The notes below the pieces were generated by a model. That model was not told the DNA's origin. It saw only the letters and a list, made by a program, of their open reading frames with translations, and did not search any database. A program made the position numbers and the translations under genes. DNA of 64,000 bases from a virus, in IMG/VR virus record IMGVR_UViG_3300021961_008712, positions 1 to 64,000 of that record, one strand, 5' to 3'. Below, piece by piece: positions 8,406-16,544 of the stretch; positions within the stretch are counted from its first letter, which is position 1, and every line of letters starts with the position of its first letter.

Positions 8406-9329
8406 ATGGATTATACTTTTCTATTAAGCTCTATCGAGAGAGTTCTTGGTAAGAGTCATAAGAGAGCAAGGGACAATTATGCTTTTCACTGTCCTTTTTG
8501 CAATCATAGAAAGCCAAAGCTTGAAATAAACTTGGCTACTAACGAACAAGGACATAATCCTTGGGAGTGTTGGGTATGCCAAACTCGTGGACGTACTATA
8601 CGCTCTCTTCTCAAGCAACTTAAAACTCCTAGAGATATTGCTCAAGATATACTTAAATACCTTCCGAAAGGTTCTGAAGTTGAGTATCAACAGCTATCTA
8701 TAGTAGAACTACCTAAGGAGTATCAACCATTATATAACGCTTCACATACATCGGTAGTAGCTAATATTGTAAGAAAGTATTTAAATGACAGAGGACTTAC
8801 CGAGATCGATTATCTTAAATATAGCATTGGATACTGTACAACTGGAGAATATGGAGGACGAATTATTATCCCAAGTTTTTCTGAATCCGGACAACTCAAT
8901 TTCTTTGTTGCGAGATCTTATGATGGCAATTACTTTAAGTATAAGAACCCAGAAGCTTCCAAAGACATAATCTTTTTTGAAAATTTAATAAACTGGAATG
9001 CACCTATAATTTTATGTGAGGGTGTATTTGATGCTATTGCTATTAGACGTAACGCTGTACCTCTACTAGGTAAAAGCGTGTCTAATGAACTCTATAAGAA
9101 AATATTAACAAGTGGTGTACAAGAAATTTACATTGCGTTAGATATAGATGCTCAAGATAGAGCACAGGAAATCGCAGAAAAGTTCTTAAATCAAGGTAAG
9201 AGAGTTTTCTTAGTAGAACTTCCTGATAAGGATCCTTCTGAGATGGGATTTAGAGCATTTACTAGCCATATTCAATCAGCCGAGGAATTTAATTTAAACT
9301 CCCTCCTCCGGCATAAACTACAATTATGA
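8406..9329 (+). CDS. DNA primase (DnaG-type, gp61-like)
   Basis: 307 residues. The N-terminal zinc ribbon is CPFC (29-32) and CWVC (55-58), followed by a helical linker. The TOPRIM core appears as IILCEGVFDAIAI (metal-binding Glu about 208) and later IYIALDIDAQDRA with the Asp-x-Asp pair. This is the layout of phage DnaG-type primases that make RNA primers at the replication fork. It is shorter than bacterial DnaG and lacks the C-terminal helicase-binding domain. The PD-(D/E)XK nuclease gene overlaps its end by 4 nt, so the two form a replication/recombination pair. The 43-nt gap upstream is AT-rich but lacks the TATTTATA motif, which fits a different (earlier) promoter class. Confidence 0.88.
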   Translation: MDYTFLLSSIERVLGKSHKRARDNYAFHCPFCNHRKPKLEINLATNEQGHNPWECWVCQTRGRTIRSLLKQLKTPRDIAQDILKYLPKGSEVEYQQLSIVELPKEYQPLYNASHTSVVANIVRKYLNDRGLTEIDYLKYSIGYCTTGEYGGRIIIPSFSESGQLNFFVARSYDGNYFKYKNPEASKDIIFFENLINWNAPIILCEGVFDAIAIRRNAVPLLGKSVSNELYKKILTSGVQEIYIALDIDAQDRAQEIAEKFLNQGKRVFLVELPDKDPSEMGFRAFTSHIQSAEEFNLNSLLRHKLQL

Positions 9330-10108
9330 TAAAACAAGGAATGAATATTCTCGAGCAAAACGAGAAAAAACGACTTGACTATAATCCAGACTTACAACAA
9401 ATAAACTTTCTAGATAGGAGAGTTTACAAGAGAGGCGAAGGAGTATACTATCCATCCGTAACTACTATACTCCAATACATGCCCAAGAATTCTTTTTTCG
9501 AAACTTGGTTAAAAGATGTTGGGCATAACGCCGATCTTATTATGAGAAAAGCAGGTAAAGAAGGAACACAGGTTCACGAAGCTGCAGAAAGATTGATCAA
9601 AGGAGAAGAGATTAGGTGGATGGACGATTACGGTAACGCTAAGTATTCTCAACTAGTATGGGAAATGATATTGAAGTTCTGTGAATTTTGGAGAACTCAT
9701 AAACCAGAATTAATTTCTACTGAAGACTTTGTTTGGTCTGACGAACATCAATACGCAGGTACTGCTGACTTAGTAGTTAAAATGGACGGAGAAGTTTGGT
9801 TATTAGACCTTAAAACTTCAAACAGTTTACATAAATCTTATGACTTACAGCTTGCTTCTTACGCAAAAGCTTTAGAAGAATGTAAAGGAATTAAAATAGA
9901 CCGCACAGGTATTCTTTGGTTAAAAGCTCATACAAGAAGTAAATCAACTAAGAAAGGAACTTACCAAGGTAAGGGCTGGCAAATTAAAGTAACAGACGAA
10001 ATAGATAAGAATTTTGAATTATTTAAAATGATCTATGAACTTTACAAATTAGAAAACCCAGTAACCGAACCTATTTATAATAGTTACCCTACAACATTAA
10101 AACTATGA
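9326..10108 (+). CDS. PD-(D/E)XK (RecB/Cas4-like) exonuclease
   Basis: 260 residues. The RecB-type nuclease core is visible: GTQVHEAAERLIKGEE (the His-containing helix), YAGTADLVV with the metal-binding Asp, WLLDLKTS giving the D-x-K pair, and DLQLASYAKAL, the conserved Gln-x-x-x-Tyr motif. Such enzymes process DNA ends in phage recombination and replication. It is coupled to the primase by an ATGA overlap and to the lipoprotein by another. The first residues (MIKQGMNILEQNE) also contain an I-L-E reminiscent of the internal-protein tag, but this could be chance. Confidence 0.82.
   Translation: MIKQGMNILEQNEKKRLDYNPDLQQINFLDRRVYKRGEGVYYPSVTTILQYMPKNSFFETWLKDVGHNADLIMRKAGKEGTQVHEAAERLIKGEEIRWMDDYGNAKYSQLVWEMILKFCEFWRTHKPELISTEDFVWSDEHQYAGTADLVVKMDGEVWLLDLKTSNSLHKSYDLQLASYAKALEECKGIKIDRTGILWLKAHTRSKSTKKGTYQGKGWQIKVTDEIDKNFELFKMIYELYKLENPVTEPIYNSYPTTLKL
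10071..10080 (+). promoter_or_regulatory. CTATTTATAA motif inside the end of the nuclease gene
   Basis: This exact match to the recurring motif lies in coding sequence, 34 nt before the lipoprotein ATG, the same distance as at 7535-7569. It may drive the lipoprotein and kinase genes. Low confidence because the motif also occurs by chance in coding DNA. Confidence 0.25.
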
Positions 10109-10719
10109 AAAATATAATTAAAAGTTTTTTCTTTGCATTAATTTTCTTATCTTTAGGTGGTTGTGGTACATATCTAATCAATACCCAACCTAGAGTAAGA
10201 GTAGAAAAATTGCTTGCTATTAACTCTGCTGGTGATACCGTACAAGTTTCTATTGATAGAGTTCTTAGAGAGTACAGTTATGGCAGCTATCAGAACTGGA
10301 GCTTTAATTGGAATAACCAGTGGTACCCTTATCAAGCTTTTCCTTACTACTTTTACTCTAACCCCTATAGATGGTATGGAAGCACTATTTATAACAGACC
10401 ATATATTGGACCCAGTGTAACAGTGCCTCTGAACAGACCTAGAACTATAATTCGAGGAAGAAGAGGAAGTAATAACTTAGAAAGAAATGATCAATTTAAC
10501 AGACCTAATTTTAGAAGCGAAAGGCCGGCCGAAGGTAATAGTAATGGCAGGAGGAGCAGCAGCAGGGAAGTCATCTCTCCTAGACAAACTCAACCTAGGA
10601 TCACTCCCAATAGTCAACCCCGACAAATACGTAGAGGATCCCAACCACCAAGCGTACAACAACCTATCAAGAGCAGCAGCCCTAGCAGACAAGGAGGCAG
10701 AAGACCTCTCGACAACTAA
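10105..10719 (+). CDS. Lipoprotein with long out-of-frame overlap into the next gene
   Basis: 204 residues. A lipoprotein signal peptide is clear: MKNIIKSFFFALIFLSLGGC, with lipobox LGGC and modified Cys20. Residues 45-127 are Tyr/Trp/Asn-rich (for example WSFNWNNQWYPYQAFPYYFY). From about residue 128 the frame overlaps the 5' end of the P-loop kinase gene by 233 nt. That overlapped part is Arg/Ser/Gln/Pro-rich with no pattern of its own, as expected when another gene's codons are read out of frame. The mature protein would sit in a membrane of the infected cell, perhaps for exclusion or lysis; this is inference. Confidence 0.6.
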   Translation: MKNIIKSFFFALIFLSLGGCGTYLINTQPRVRVEKLLAINSAGDTVQVSIDRVLREYSYGSYQNWSFNWNNQWYPYQAFPYYFYSNPYRWYGSTIYNRPYIGPSVTVPLNRPRTIIRGRRGSNNLERNDQFNRPNFRSERPAEGNSNGRRSSSREVISPRQTQPRITPNSQPRQIRRGSQPPSVQQPIKSSSPSRQGGRRPLDN

Positions 10720-11422
10720 ACAGTCATTTGTTTGGGATACTACAGCTTCTAACCCTACTAAAGTTAAAGAACTTATAACTAAAGGCTATGATGTCTATAT
10801 GGTTATGGTCTATACTCACCCTATGAATGCTTTCGTAGGAAACTTTAAGAGAGAGAGAAGAGTACCAGAAGCAGCTGTATTCTCAACCTGGAGAAATGTC
10901 TATCAGTTAATTAAAGACTACAATAAAATGACTGGTGGTCAATTCTCTTTATACATTAATGACAGAAAAGGTAAGTATGCTGCAGAGGTAGAGGCATTTG
11001 ATACTGCAGCTAAAAACGGTGCTAAAGGAATATCAGACTTTTTAAAAAGATGGGTTACCTCTAAAAACCCTGACGATGACGGTTCTACTTTTAGAAAGCC
11101 ATTAGAAATGTCTCAAGAAGAAGAAAACGAATTCTTCAAAGCCACTCAAGGTATTGATTGGGATAAAGGAAACTATAGTGAAGATAGAGCCATCAAGAAA
11201 GCGTTCTTAGATGCTTTCCAAAAGAATGGTGTAGGGCCTGGTGCAGATAAACTAAAAGATGCAGTAAAGAAATACAGAGACCTTAAAGCTAAAAATGATC
11301 AAAAACAAGAAGAAGTATTAGAGAATATTGCTGAAATGTTATTTAGTCCAGAGTTTCAAGAACAATTAAAGCATTCATCTGCACAAGAAATAGATAAAGC
11401 ATTACAGGACTTTTTAGCATGA
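10487..11422 (+). CDS. Zeta-toxin-like P-loop kinase with N-terminal targeting tag
   Basis: 311 residues. The start MINLTDLILEAKGR is the recurring tag with I-L-E. Next comes a Walker A loop GGAAAGKSS (22-30), then VWDTTASNPTKVKELITKGY and MVYTHPMNAFVGNFKRERRV, the core layout of zeta-toxin/AAA_33 small-molecule kinases (an Asp-containing strand, a Lys helix and an Arg-rich lid). The C-terminal 120 residues are charged and helical. Zeta toxins phosphorylate UDP-N-acetylglucosamine; the substrate here is unknown. Its stop overlaps the start of the nucleotidyltransferase fusion. The start is fixed by the tag and Walker A, even though it lies inside the lipoprotein frame. Confidence 0.75.
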   Translation: MINLTDLILEAKGRPKVIVMAGGAAAGKSSLLDKLNLGSLPIVNPDKYVEDPNHQAYNNLSRAAALADKEAEDLSTTKQSFVWDTTASNPTKVKELITKGYDVYMVMVYTHPMNAFVGNFKRERRVPEAAVFSTWRNVYQLIKDYNKMTGGQFSLYINDRKGKYAAEVEAFDTAAKNGAKGISDFLKRWVTSKNPDDDGSTFRKPLEMSQEEENEFFKATQGIDWDKGNYSEDRAIKKAFLDAFQKNGVGPGADKLKDAVKKYRDLKAKNDQKQEEVLENIAEMLFSPEFQEQLKHSSAQEIDKALQDFLA

Positions 11423-13125
11423 TAGCATTATACCCAGGAGCATTTAAACCACCTCATAGAGGACATTTTAACGTAGTAAAATCTTTACTCGACGGCTCCT
11501 ATAATGGTACAATCTATTCTAAAGACGATTATAAAGAAAAAGGCGCAAGCTTATTTTTAAAAGAAGCAGGAGATAAACCTAATATTGATAAGGTTGTAGT
11601 TTTTGTAGGTGCTGGAGAAAGAAACGGTATAGACAAACAAGAAGCTTTAACTATTTGGAACATATATGCCAAGCATTTAGGAAATGTAGAAATATTAGAC
11701 GGTGGACAGAATCCAATGTTTGGTGCTAAAAATTATGCAAAAGATAATCCAAACGAAGAATTTGTAGCTGTAACTGGAATTAGAGGTGAAAAAGACTTTG
11801 TAGACTTAAGAAGAGTTACTACATTTGCCAATACACCTAACGTACAAGGTTTAGCATTAGCAGCAGCACCAGGTTCTGGAGTTAGAGCAACAGATTTTAG
11901 AGCAAGTATACTAGCAGGCAATTTAGATAAAATTGTAGACTTTTTTCCTAAAGAGTTGGAAAGAGGAGAGATACTACGTATATTAGTTGATTTGAAAGAT
12001 AAGATCGTAGCAGAAATTATTGGATCAAATATTGACGGCTACATAACAGAGTATTTTGCACAGCCAGAAATTCAAGAAGAAAAAGAAGAAGTTCCTGAGT
12101 ATACTAAATATATTGCTTCTATATTAGAGTATATGATTGATCAGAAGATGAAAGTACTTCCTCTACCAGAAGTCAAGACAGTTAGAGATGAAGCAAATGC
12201 TGCAGACTTTTTTGGTAAAACAGCTCATTATGATCCAAATAAACAAGAAGTTGTTCTTTACGTTGAAGGAAGACACCCTAAAGATATCGTAAGATCATTT
12301 GTACATGAAATGATTCACCATATGCAGAACTTAGAAGGCAGGTTAGGTAATATTGGTACAAGTAATACAAACGAAGACGATGATTTACTAGAGATAGAAA
12401 AAGAAGCTTACTTAAAAGGAAATATAACTTTTCGCAATTGGGAAGATTCTATTAAAAATAAACCAAAACAAGAAGTTGTGGCAGAAGGCAAGTACGGCAA
12501 GATATCTAATGTACTTTCTAGATATGCTTTTGATGTTTTAAAAAAAGCACATGAAGAAGGTAGAAAAAATGTAAACACTACCATTAGAGTAGGCAACCCA
12601 GAACATGATGACGTTGATATAGAGTCTACTCAATTTGAAGTAGATTTTAATGTATACGCCGAATTTAAAGATGATATCTATTCTGTTGACGGTGGAGCTA
12701 ATGCTGGATTTGATGACGAGGGAGATGAAATTTATCCTTTAATTAACGTAGTATTCAATATACCTCTAGACCCAGATTGGCAAGAAATCTCTATGGATCT
12801 AAAAGATGTCGTTAGACATGAATTAGAACACCTTACTCAAGACGGTGAAAATGTTAGACAGGGTAAATACATACCAGATGACAAGGATTTAAGAGACTTG
12901 ATTGATCAGGGTATACTAGATAAAGAAAACTATTACTACCTACCTAAGGAAGTAGATGCTATGATACAAGGCTTATATTTTAAAGCCAAAAAGTCTAAAA
13001 AGCCATTCTCAGATGTAGTAGATGACTACCTGAAAAAAACAGGAGAATCGTTGGAAGTCCGCGAAAAAATTCGTATATTATGGAATAAAAGACTACCTTC
13101 ATTAGGTATAAATCAAAGGTTATGA
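11419..13125 (+). CDS. Nucleotidyltransferase fused to two zinc-metalloprotease-like domains
   Basis: 568 residues. Residues 1-200 are an HxGH-type cytidylyl/adenylyltransferase: GAFKPPHRGHF with HRGH at 13-16 and GVRATDFRASI near 154-164, matching the family's second nucleotide-binding motif. Residues 225-345 hold HEMIHH (H296, E297, H300) followed by EIEKEA, a good E-x-x-A third ligand. Residues 355-568 hold a second site, HELEH (H467-H471), followed by PKEVDA. So two separate HExxH plus ExxA zincin-like units follow the transferase. A VVAE|G sequence at 353-357 between them could be a gp21 cleavage site. There is no N-terminal tag. It is coupled to the kinase upstream and the HAD gene downstream. 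Confidence 0.72.
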   Translation: MIALYPGAFKPPHRGHFNVVKSLLDGSYNGTIYSKDDYKEKGASLFLKEAGDKPNIDKVVVFVGAGERNGIDKQEALTIWNIYAKHLGNVEILDGGQNPMFGAKNYAKDNPNEEFVAVTGIRGEKDFVDLRRVTTFANTPNVQGLALAAAPGSGVRATDFRASILAGNLDKIVDFFPKELERGEILRILVDLKDKIVAEIIGSNIDGYITEYFAQPEIQEEKEEVPEYTKYIASILEYMIDQKMKVLPLPEVKTVRDEANAADFFGKTAHYDPNKQEVVLYVEGRHPKDIVRSFVHEMIHHMQNLEGRLGNIGTSNTNEDDDLLEIEKEAYLKGNITFRNWEDSIKNKPKQEVVAEGKYGKISNVLSRYAFDVLKKAHEEGRKNVNTTIRVGNPEHDDVDIESTQFEVDFNVYAEFKDDIYSVDGGANAGFDDEGDEIYPLINVVFNIPLDPDWQEISMDLKDVVRHELEHLTQDGENVRQGKYIPDDKDLRDLIDQGILDKENYYYLPKEVDAMIQGLYFKAKKSKKPFSDVVDDYLKKTGESLEVREKIRILWNKRLPSLGINQRL

Positions 13126-13667
13126 AAAAAAAGTTAGTAGACTTATTAGAAGCTTATCCTCTTCCCGAACAAAAAGAACTTCCAAAGTATAAAATATACT
13201 GCGATATGGATGGAGTGTTAACAGACTTTGAAGCAAGGTTTGACCACTTCACTGGAATGAATCCTCAAGAGTACGAAAGTCAATACGGTACTGAACAGTT
13301 TTGGAATTTAATAGATGTTAAAGTAGGAGTTAAATTCTGGGTAGGAATGGATTGGATGCCTCAAGGTAGACAACTTTGGAATTTTATAAAACCATATAAA
13401 CCGGATCTTTTAACTTCCCCTTCTAGAAATAATGAATCTAGATTAGGAAAAAACTTATGGGTTAGAAATAATCTAAACCCTAAACCAAAAGTAAACTTTG
13501 CATATTCAGCTGATAAGCAACAGTACGCACAGCCTGATGCTATTCTTATTGATGATAAAAAATCAAACATTAATGAATGGGCATCCAAAGGCGGGATAGC
13601 TATCAGATGTAAAAATGGAGACGTAAATCATGTAATTGAAGAATTAAAAAAACTAGGATATGAGTAG
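13122..13667 (+). CDS. HAD-family phosphatase (5'-nucleotidase-like) with N-terminal tag
   Basis: 181 residues. The tag-like start MKKKLVDLLEAYPL contains L-L-E. HAD motif I is YCDMDGVLTDF (Asp28 nucleophile, Asp30 acid/base). Motif II is probably LLTSPSRN, motif III a basic RLGKNLWVR segment, and motif IV AILIDDKKSNI with paired Asp. The small cap and overall length fit the NT5C/PNKP-phosphatase-like group that removes phosphate from nucleotides or nucleic-acid ends. With the upstream kinase and nucleotidyltransferase it forms a three-gene unit with 4-nt overlaps that could act on one phosphorylated substrate. The substrate is unknown. Confidence 0.78.
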   Translation: MKKKLVDLLEAYPLPEQKELPKYKIYCDMDGVLTDFEARFDHFTGMNPQEYESQYGTEQFWNLIDVKVGVKFWVGMDWMPQGRQLWNFIKPYKPDLLTSPSRNNESRLGKNLWVRNNLNPKPKVNFAYSADKQQYAQPDAILIDDKKSNINEWASKGGIAIRCKNGDVNHVIEELKKLGYE

Positions 13668-13794
13668 TAAATTTTTTTCGAGTAGATCATTGAATGATAA
13701 TATCAAAAAAGATCAAAATACAAAAAATGTTACAGGTAATAGACAAAATGTAAAAAGATCCACCGCAGTAAAAAAATCCGGTAGAGGGAAATAA
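13660..13794 (+). CDS. Small basic protein (44 aa)
   Basis: Overlaps the end of the HAD gene by 8 nt. It begins MSSKFFSSRSLNDNIKKDQN and ends VKRSTAVKKSGRGK, with a strongly Lys/Arg-rich tail. It is the third tiny basic ORF in the window. There is no recognisable domain. It is supported by tight spacing to the PspC gene 2 nt downstream. Confidence 0.5.
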   Translation: MSSKFFSSRSLNDNIKKDQNTKNVTGNRQNVKRSTAVKKSGRGK

Positions 13795-13796
13795 TT

Positions 13797-13964
13797 ATGA
13801 ATAAACTATATAGATTTCCTAAAAGAGGATATATTGGAGGAGTTTGTGAAGGACTTGGAAAACATACAGGAATCGATCCGGTACTATGGAGGGTAATTGC
13901 TATTTTTGGCGGTTTTCTTTTTATTTATCTAATTTTATGGATCGTCCTTAAAAAAGGAGAATAG
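13797..13964 (+). CDS. PspC-domain membrane protein
   Basis: 55 residues covering a single PspC domain: FPKRGYIGGVCEGLGKHTGI, then DPVLWRVIAIFGG and a hydrophobic helix FLFIYLILWIVL ending in KKGE. In bacteria PspC proteins sit in the inner membrane and take part in the phage-shock envelope-stress response. A stand-alone minimal copy in a phage suggests protection of membrane integrity during infection or control of the host Psp response. Spacing is tight on both sides (2 and 5 nt). Family assignment is firm from the motif; the role is inferred. Confidence 0.8.
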   Translation: MNKLYRFPKRGYIGGVCEGLGKHTGIDPVLWRVIAIFGGFLFIYLILWIVLKKGE

Positions 13965-13969
13965 ATAAA

Positions 13970-14545
13970 ATGAAAGAGACTTTACTGAAAAAAGAGTTCA
14001 ATCAAGCCGATGTTGAACGCATTAGGAATCTAGTTAAAAAAGACTTTACTGCAGGAACTAAATCTCAATCCGGATATTCTAAAAAAGAGACTAGGTATAA
14101 GGAAGGTGACGTCTGGGAAGAAAACGGTAAGCAATGGACAATTAAGAATGGACTCAAACAGAACATTACTAAATTAGACAATGCTAAAAAACTTACTAGA
14201 CTTCCACTAACATGTCCTAAATGTAATAATAGAATGAAGAAACGTCTTGATAAAAAGATGTACTTTATTCATGGTTTCTGTTTTGATTGCACAGTAGACT
14301 ACGAAGCTAGTTTAAGAAAAGCTGGACTGTACGAAGAGTATGAAAAAAAGATGATGTCCGGCAATATTCAGTCATTCGTCAAAGATATAGAAAACTGGGT
14401 ACAAGAGACTTTAGAAGAACAGATGTCTTTTGTAACTGAACAAGGAGATGTAGAAGAGTGGGGACAGTTATCCACAGGTTATAAGAATAAAATTCTTGAA
14501 GATATGAAACTATATGTTTCACATTTGAAAGAACACGTTGTTTAG
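13970..14545 (+). CDS. Conserved phage protein with zinc ribbon
   Basis: 191 residues. The central zinc ribbon is CPKCNNRMKKRLDKKMYFIH followed by GFCFDCTVDYEASLR, a Cys-x2-Cys ... Cys-x2-Cys pair about 25 residues apart. Before it is GDVWEENGKQWTIKNGLKQN, a small beta unit. The C-terminus is helical and acidic. I recall this architecture as a conserved hypothetical of marine T4-like phages. Nucleic-acid or protein binding is likely; no enzymatic residues are seen. Confidence 0.65.
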   Translation: MKETLLKKEFNQADVERIRNLVKKDFTAGTKSQSGYSKKETRYKEGDVWEENGKQWTIKNGLKQNITKLDNAKKLTRLPLTCPKCNNRMKKRLDKKMYFIHGFCFDCTVDYEASLRKAGLYEEYEKKMMSGNIQSFVKDIENWVQETLEEQMSFVTEQGDVEEWGQLSTGYKNKILEDMKLYVSHLKEHVV

Positions 14546-14547
14546 GT

Positions 14548-14557
14548 ATATTTATAA
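14548..14557 (+). promoter_or_regulatory. TATTTATA promoter-like motif
   Basis: Core TATTTATA at 14549-14556 in the 38-nt gap between the zinc-ribbon gene and the membrane protein gene; the ATG is 36 nt downstream of 14548. Inferred promoter. Confidence 0.4.
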
Positions 14558-14583
14558 CAAATAGTAACTCTATATACTCTACG

Positions 14584-14943
14584 ATGACACAGAAAGAAGT
14601 ACTTGATGCTGTATTAGCGGAAATAAGACACATTAAAACGCATATGCCTAACGGTGAGTTAAAGGCTATGCAAAAAGATATGGAAAACCTTAAGGATGAT
14701 ATGTCAGATCTCAAATACACATTACTCAATCCCGACAATGGAGTTATTGTAAATACCAACAAAAACACAGAATTTAGACAATCTCTTCAGTCTAATCAAA
14801 AAGAATTCGATACTCAGATGGCTAAAATTTCTGAAATCGAAACTTGGAAGAATGGAGTTACTAAGGCCCTTTGGGTTATTTTTGGTATTTTAGCATCTAT
14901 CATCATCAGAATGCTAATGATGCATTCAGACAAACTTCAGTAA
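14584..14943 (+). CDS. Coiled-coil membrane-anchored protein
   Basis: 119 residues. Residues 1-90 are charged and helical, with heptad-like spacing (LKAMQKDMENLKDDMSDLKY). One transmembrane helix lies near residues 93-112 (ALWVIFGILASIIIRMLMM). A single C-terminal anchor behind a coiled coil is compatible with a holin partner, a spanin-like or a lysis-timing factor, but no such family is recognised. It follows a promoter-like motif and is 1 nt from the next gene. Confidence 0.6.
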   Translation: MTQKEVLDAVLAEIRHIKTHMPNGELKAMQKDMENLKDDMSDLKYTLLNPDNGVIVNTNKNTEFRQSLQSNQKEFDTQMAKISEIETWKNGVTKALWVIFGILASIIIRMLMMHSDKLQ

Positions 14944-14944
14944 T

Positions 14945-15856
14945 ATGAAAAACCTAAAACAAGCACTTAAAGAGCTACAAGAAGAAAAACCAGGACTTTG
15001 GGCTAACATTAGAGCTAAAAGAGAAAAAGGAGAAAAACCTTCTCACGGTAATTCTAATGCACATAAAGATGCAGTAGCAGCTGGTAAGAAGATTAATAAA
15101 ATGTCTGAAGAACAAGGTAAATTCTACGTAGGGTATAATCTAGGTAGAGGACAAGGCAAAGGTATATTTAAAACTCCATACGACTCTTACGCAGAAGCGA
15201 AAAAAGAAGTTGAAAAATCTTATCAATTAGATAAAGGCAGTAGAAATATGACTGCTTATTATGTAGCAGATGAGAACGGTAACCTTCATAAAGAAGTAGT
15301 AGACGAGATACTTAAAATATTTAACACCCAGCGGGTAAAAGAAGCCACTAAAGTATCTGAAGCAAACGTTAACCCTGAAGCAGAAAAATTAGTTGGTGAC
15401 TTTATTATGAAGTTAGCTAAGCGATACGGTTACGGAGCTAAAGATGCAATCTACTTAGTTCAATCTGTAATTAGTAATATAGAAGCTTCTGGTAAACTAA
15501 ATGAAGGAGAAGAATGGCCAGAAGAAGTTCCATCAAGACACGGAGATATTATCTTTAAATTAATTAAGGTAATGCCTGATAGAGCTAAATATGCTCTAAT
15601 AGATGCTAAGACAGGAAAAGAATGGGAAGCAGGAGGAAGAGTATTTGGCTCTATTAAATCTCTAATGGCTTCAGCAGAAGATACTATTATGCCTCAAGGC
15701 GGTAGACAATCTACAAATCTTGGAGAAGATAAATCAGATGCTGTTAGATGGTTTGGCAACGTAAAGTACTATTATACTAAGGCATTTGTAGAACTGAAAG
15801 GTGAAGATAAACAACTCTACATACAAATGCTAAAAGATTACTTTTCTAAATTGTAA
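14945..15856 (+). CDS. Putative virion/internal protein with basic N-terminal module
   Basis: 303 residues. The N-terminus MKNLKQALKELQEE has L-K-E and L-Q-E sites and may be a divergent tag. PGLWANIRAKREKGEKP then a Ser/His/Asn/Ala/Lys-rich stretch follows, a module I recall in many phage virion proteins. Internal sequences such as VKEATKVSEAN and KLNEGEEWPEE are possible prohead-protease sites. The C-terminal part is a folded mixed domain. No catalytic motif is seen. The next gene starts 1 nt after its stop and carries the tag, so an internal head protein is plausible. Confidence 0.55.
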   Translation: MKNLKQALKELQEEKPGLWANIRAKREKGEKPSHGNSNAHKDAVAAGKKINKMSEEQGKFYVGYNLGRGQGKGIFKTPYDSYAEAKKEVEKSYQLDKGSRNMTAYYVADENGNLHKEVVDEILKIFNTQRVKEATKVSEANVNPEAEKLVGDFIMKLAKRYGYGAKDAIYLVQSVISNIEASGKLNEGEEWPEEVPSRHGDIIFKLIKVMPDRAKYALIDAKTGKEWEAGGRVFGSIKSLMASAEDTIMPQGGRQSTNLGEDKSDAVRWFGNVKYYYTKAFVELKGEDKQLYIQMLKDYFSKL

Positions 15857-15857
15857 A

Positions 15858-16541
15858 ATGAAATTAACACGCCTTGTAAACGAGATACTTTTTGAGGCCT
15901 TCAAAAAAGGTAAGGTTATCGTATACCATAATTTTCAAGGTGTAGATACAGATGAAAATATTGCCGGTACTAATAAAGTTTTAAATGTAGCTGATTGTAT
16001 AGGTAACGAACCAGGAAAAGATTATAACTACTTTACAACTGAAAAAAAGCAGTATGTAGAGGACATGATAAAAGATGCTTCTGGAGATGGCTGGAAAAAA
16101 TTTCCACCCATAGTAGCTATACCCCACCCAATCATTAACGGTAAATACGCAGTCATAGACGGTAACCATAGATTAGGTGCTTTTACTATTGGTAAACTAC
16201 CACAGATTAATGCAAGAATCTTATCAGACGACAAAATATTATTAGCTGATCAAGGTGTAGAGTGGGATGAAAATAAACTTCCTAAGACTATGCCTTTAGC
16301 AGATGCTAAAAAACAAGGAGTGAATTTAAAAGAATATTTTGCTACACAGCCTTTAAAAGTTCCTTCTAACGAAAACTACGCCGACGGTAAAGTAAAAGGA
16401 AAATCTAGACCCGGTAGAGTTAAAAAATCAGGAGCCTCATGTAAAGGTTCAGTAACCGACTTACGAGCTAAAGCTAAAAAGTACGGAGGAGAAAAAGGTA
16501 AAATGTATCACTGGTGTGCAAACATGAAAGGTGGTAAGTAG
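15858..16541 (+). CDS. ParB/sulfiredoxin-like protein with N-terminal targeting tag
   Basis: 227 residues. The tag-like start is MKLTRLVNEILFEAFKK, with V-N-E and L-F-E sites. Residues 75-120 (PPIVAIPHPIINGKYAVIDG then NHRLGAFTIG) match the ParB/Srx fold, where the DGNHR motif forms the nucleotide-binding or catalytic centre. The C-terminal 45 residues (RPGRVKKSGASCKGS, then KMYHWCANMKGGK) are a basic Cys-containing module that I recall in other phage proteins. Relatives hydrolyse CTP or ATP, cut DNA or modify proteins, so function is open. Its stop lies 3 nt before a holin-like gene. Confidence 0.68.
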   Translation: MKLTRLVNEILFEAFKKGKVIVYHNFQGVDTDENIAGTNKVLNVADCIGNEPGKDYNYFTTEKKQYVEDMIKDASGDGWKKFPPIVAIPHPIINGKYAVIDGNHRLGAFTIGKLPQINARILSDDKILLADQGVEWDENKLPKTMPLADAKKQGVNLKEYFATQPLKVPSNENYADGKVKGKSRPGRVKKSGASCKGSVTDLRAKAKKYGGEKGKMYHWCANMKGGK

Positions 16542-16544
16542 TTT

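Noticed and set aside
10477-10692. Minus-strand ORF across the lipoprotein/kinase overlap
   Set aside because: A third frame over an already doubly used region, with no start context or motif.
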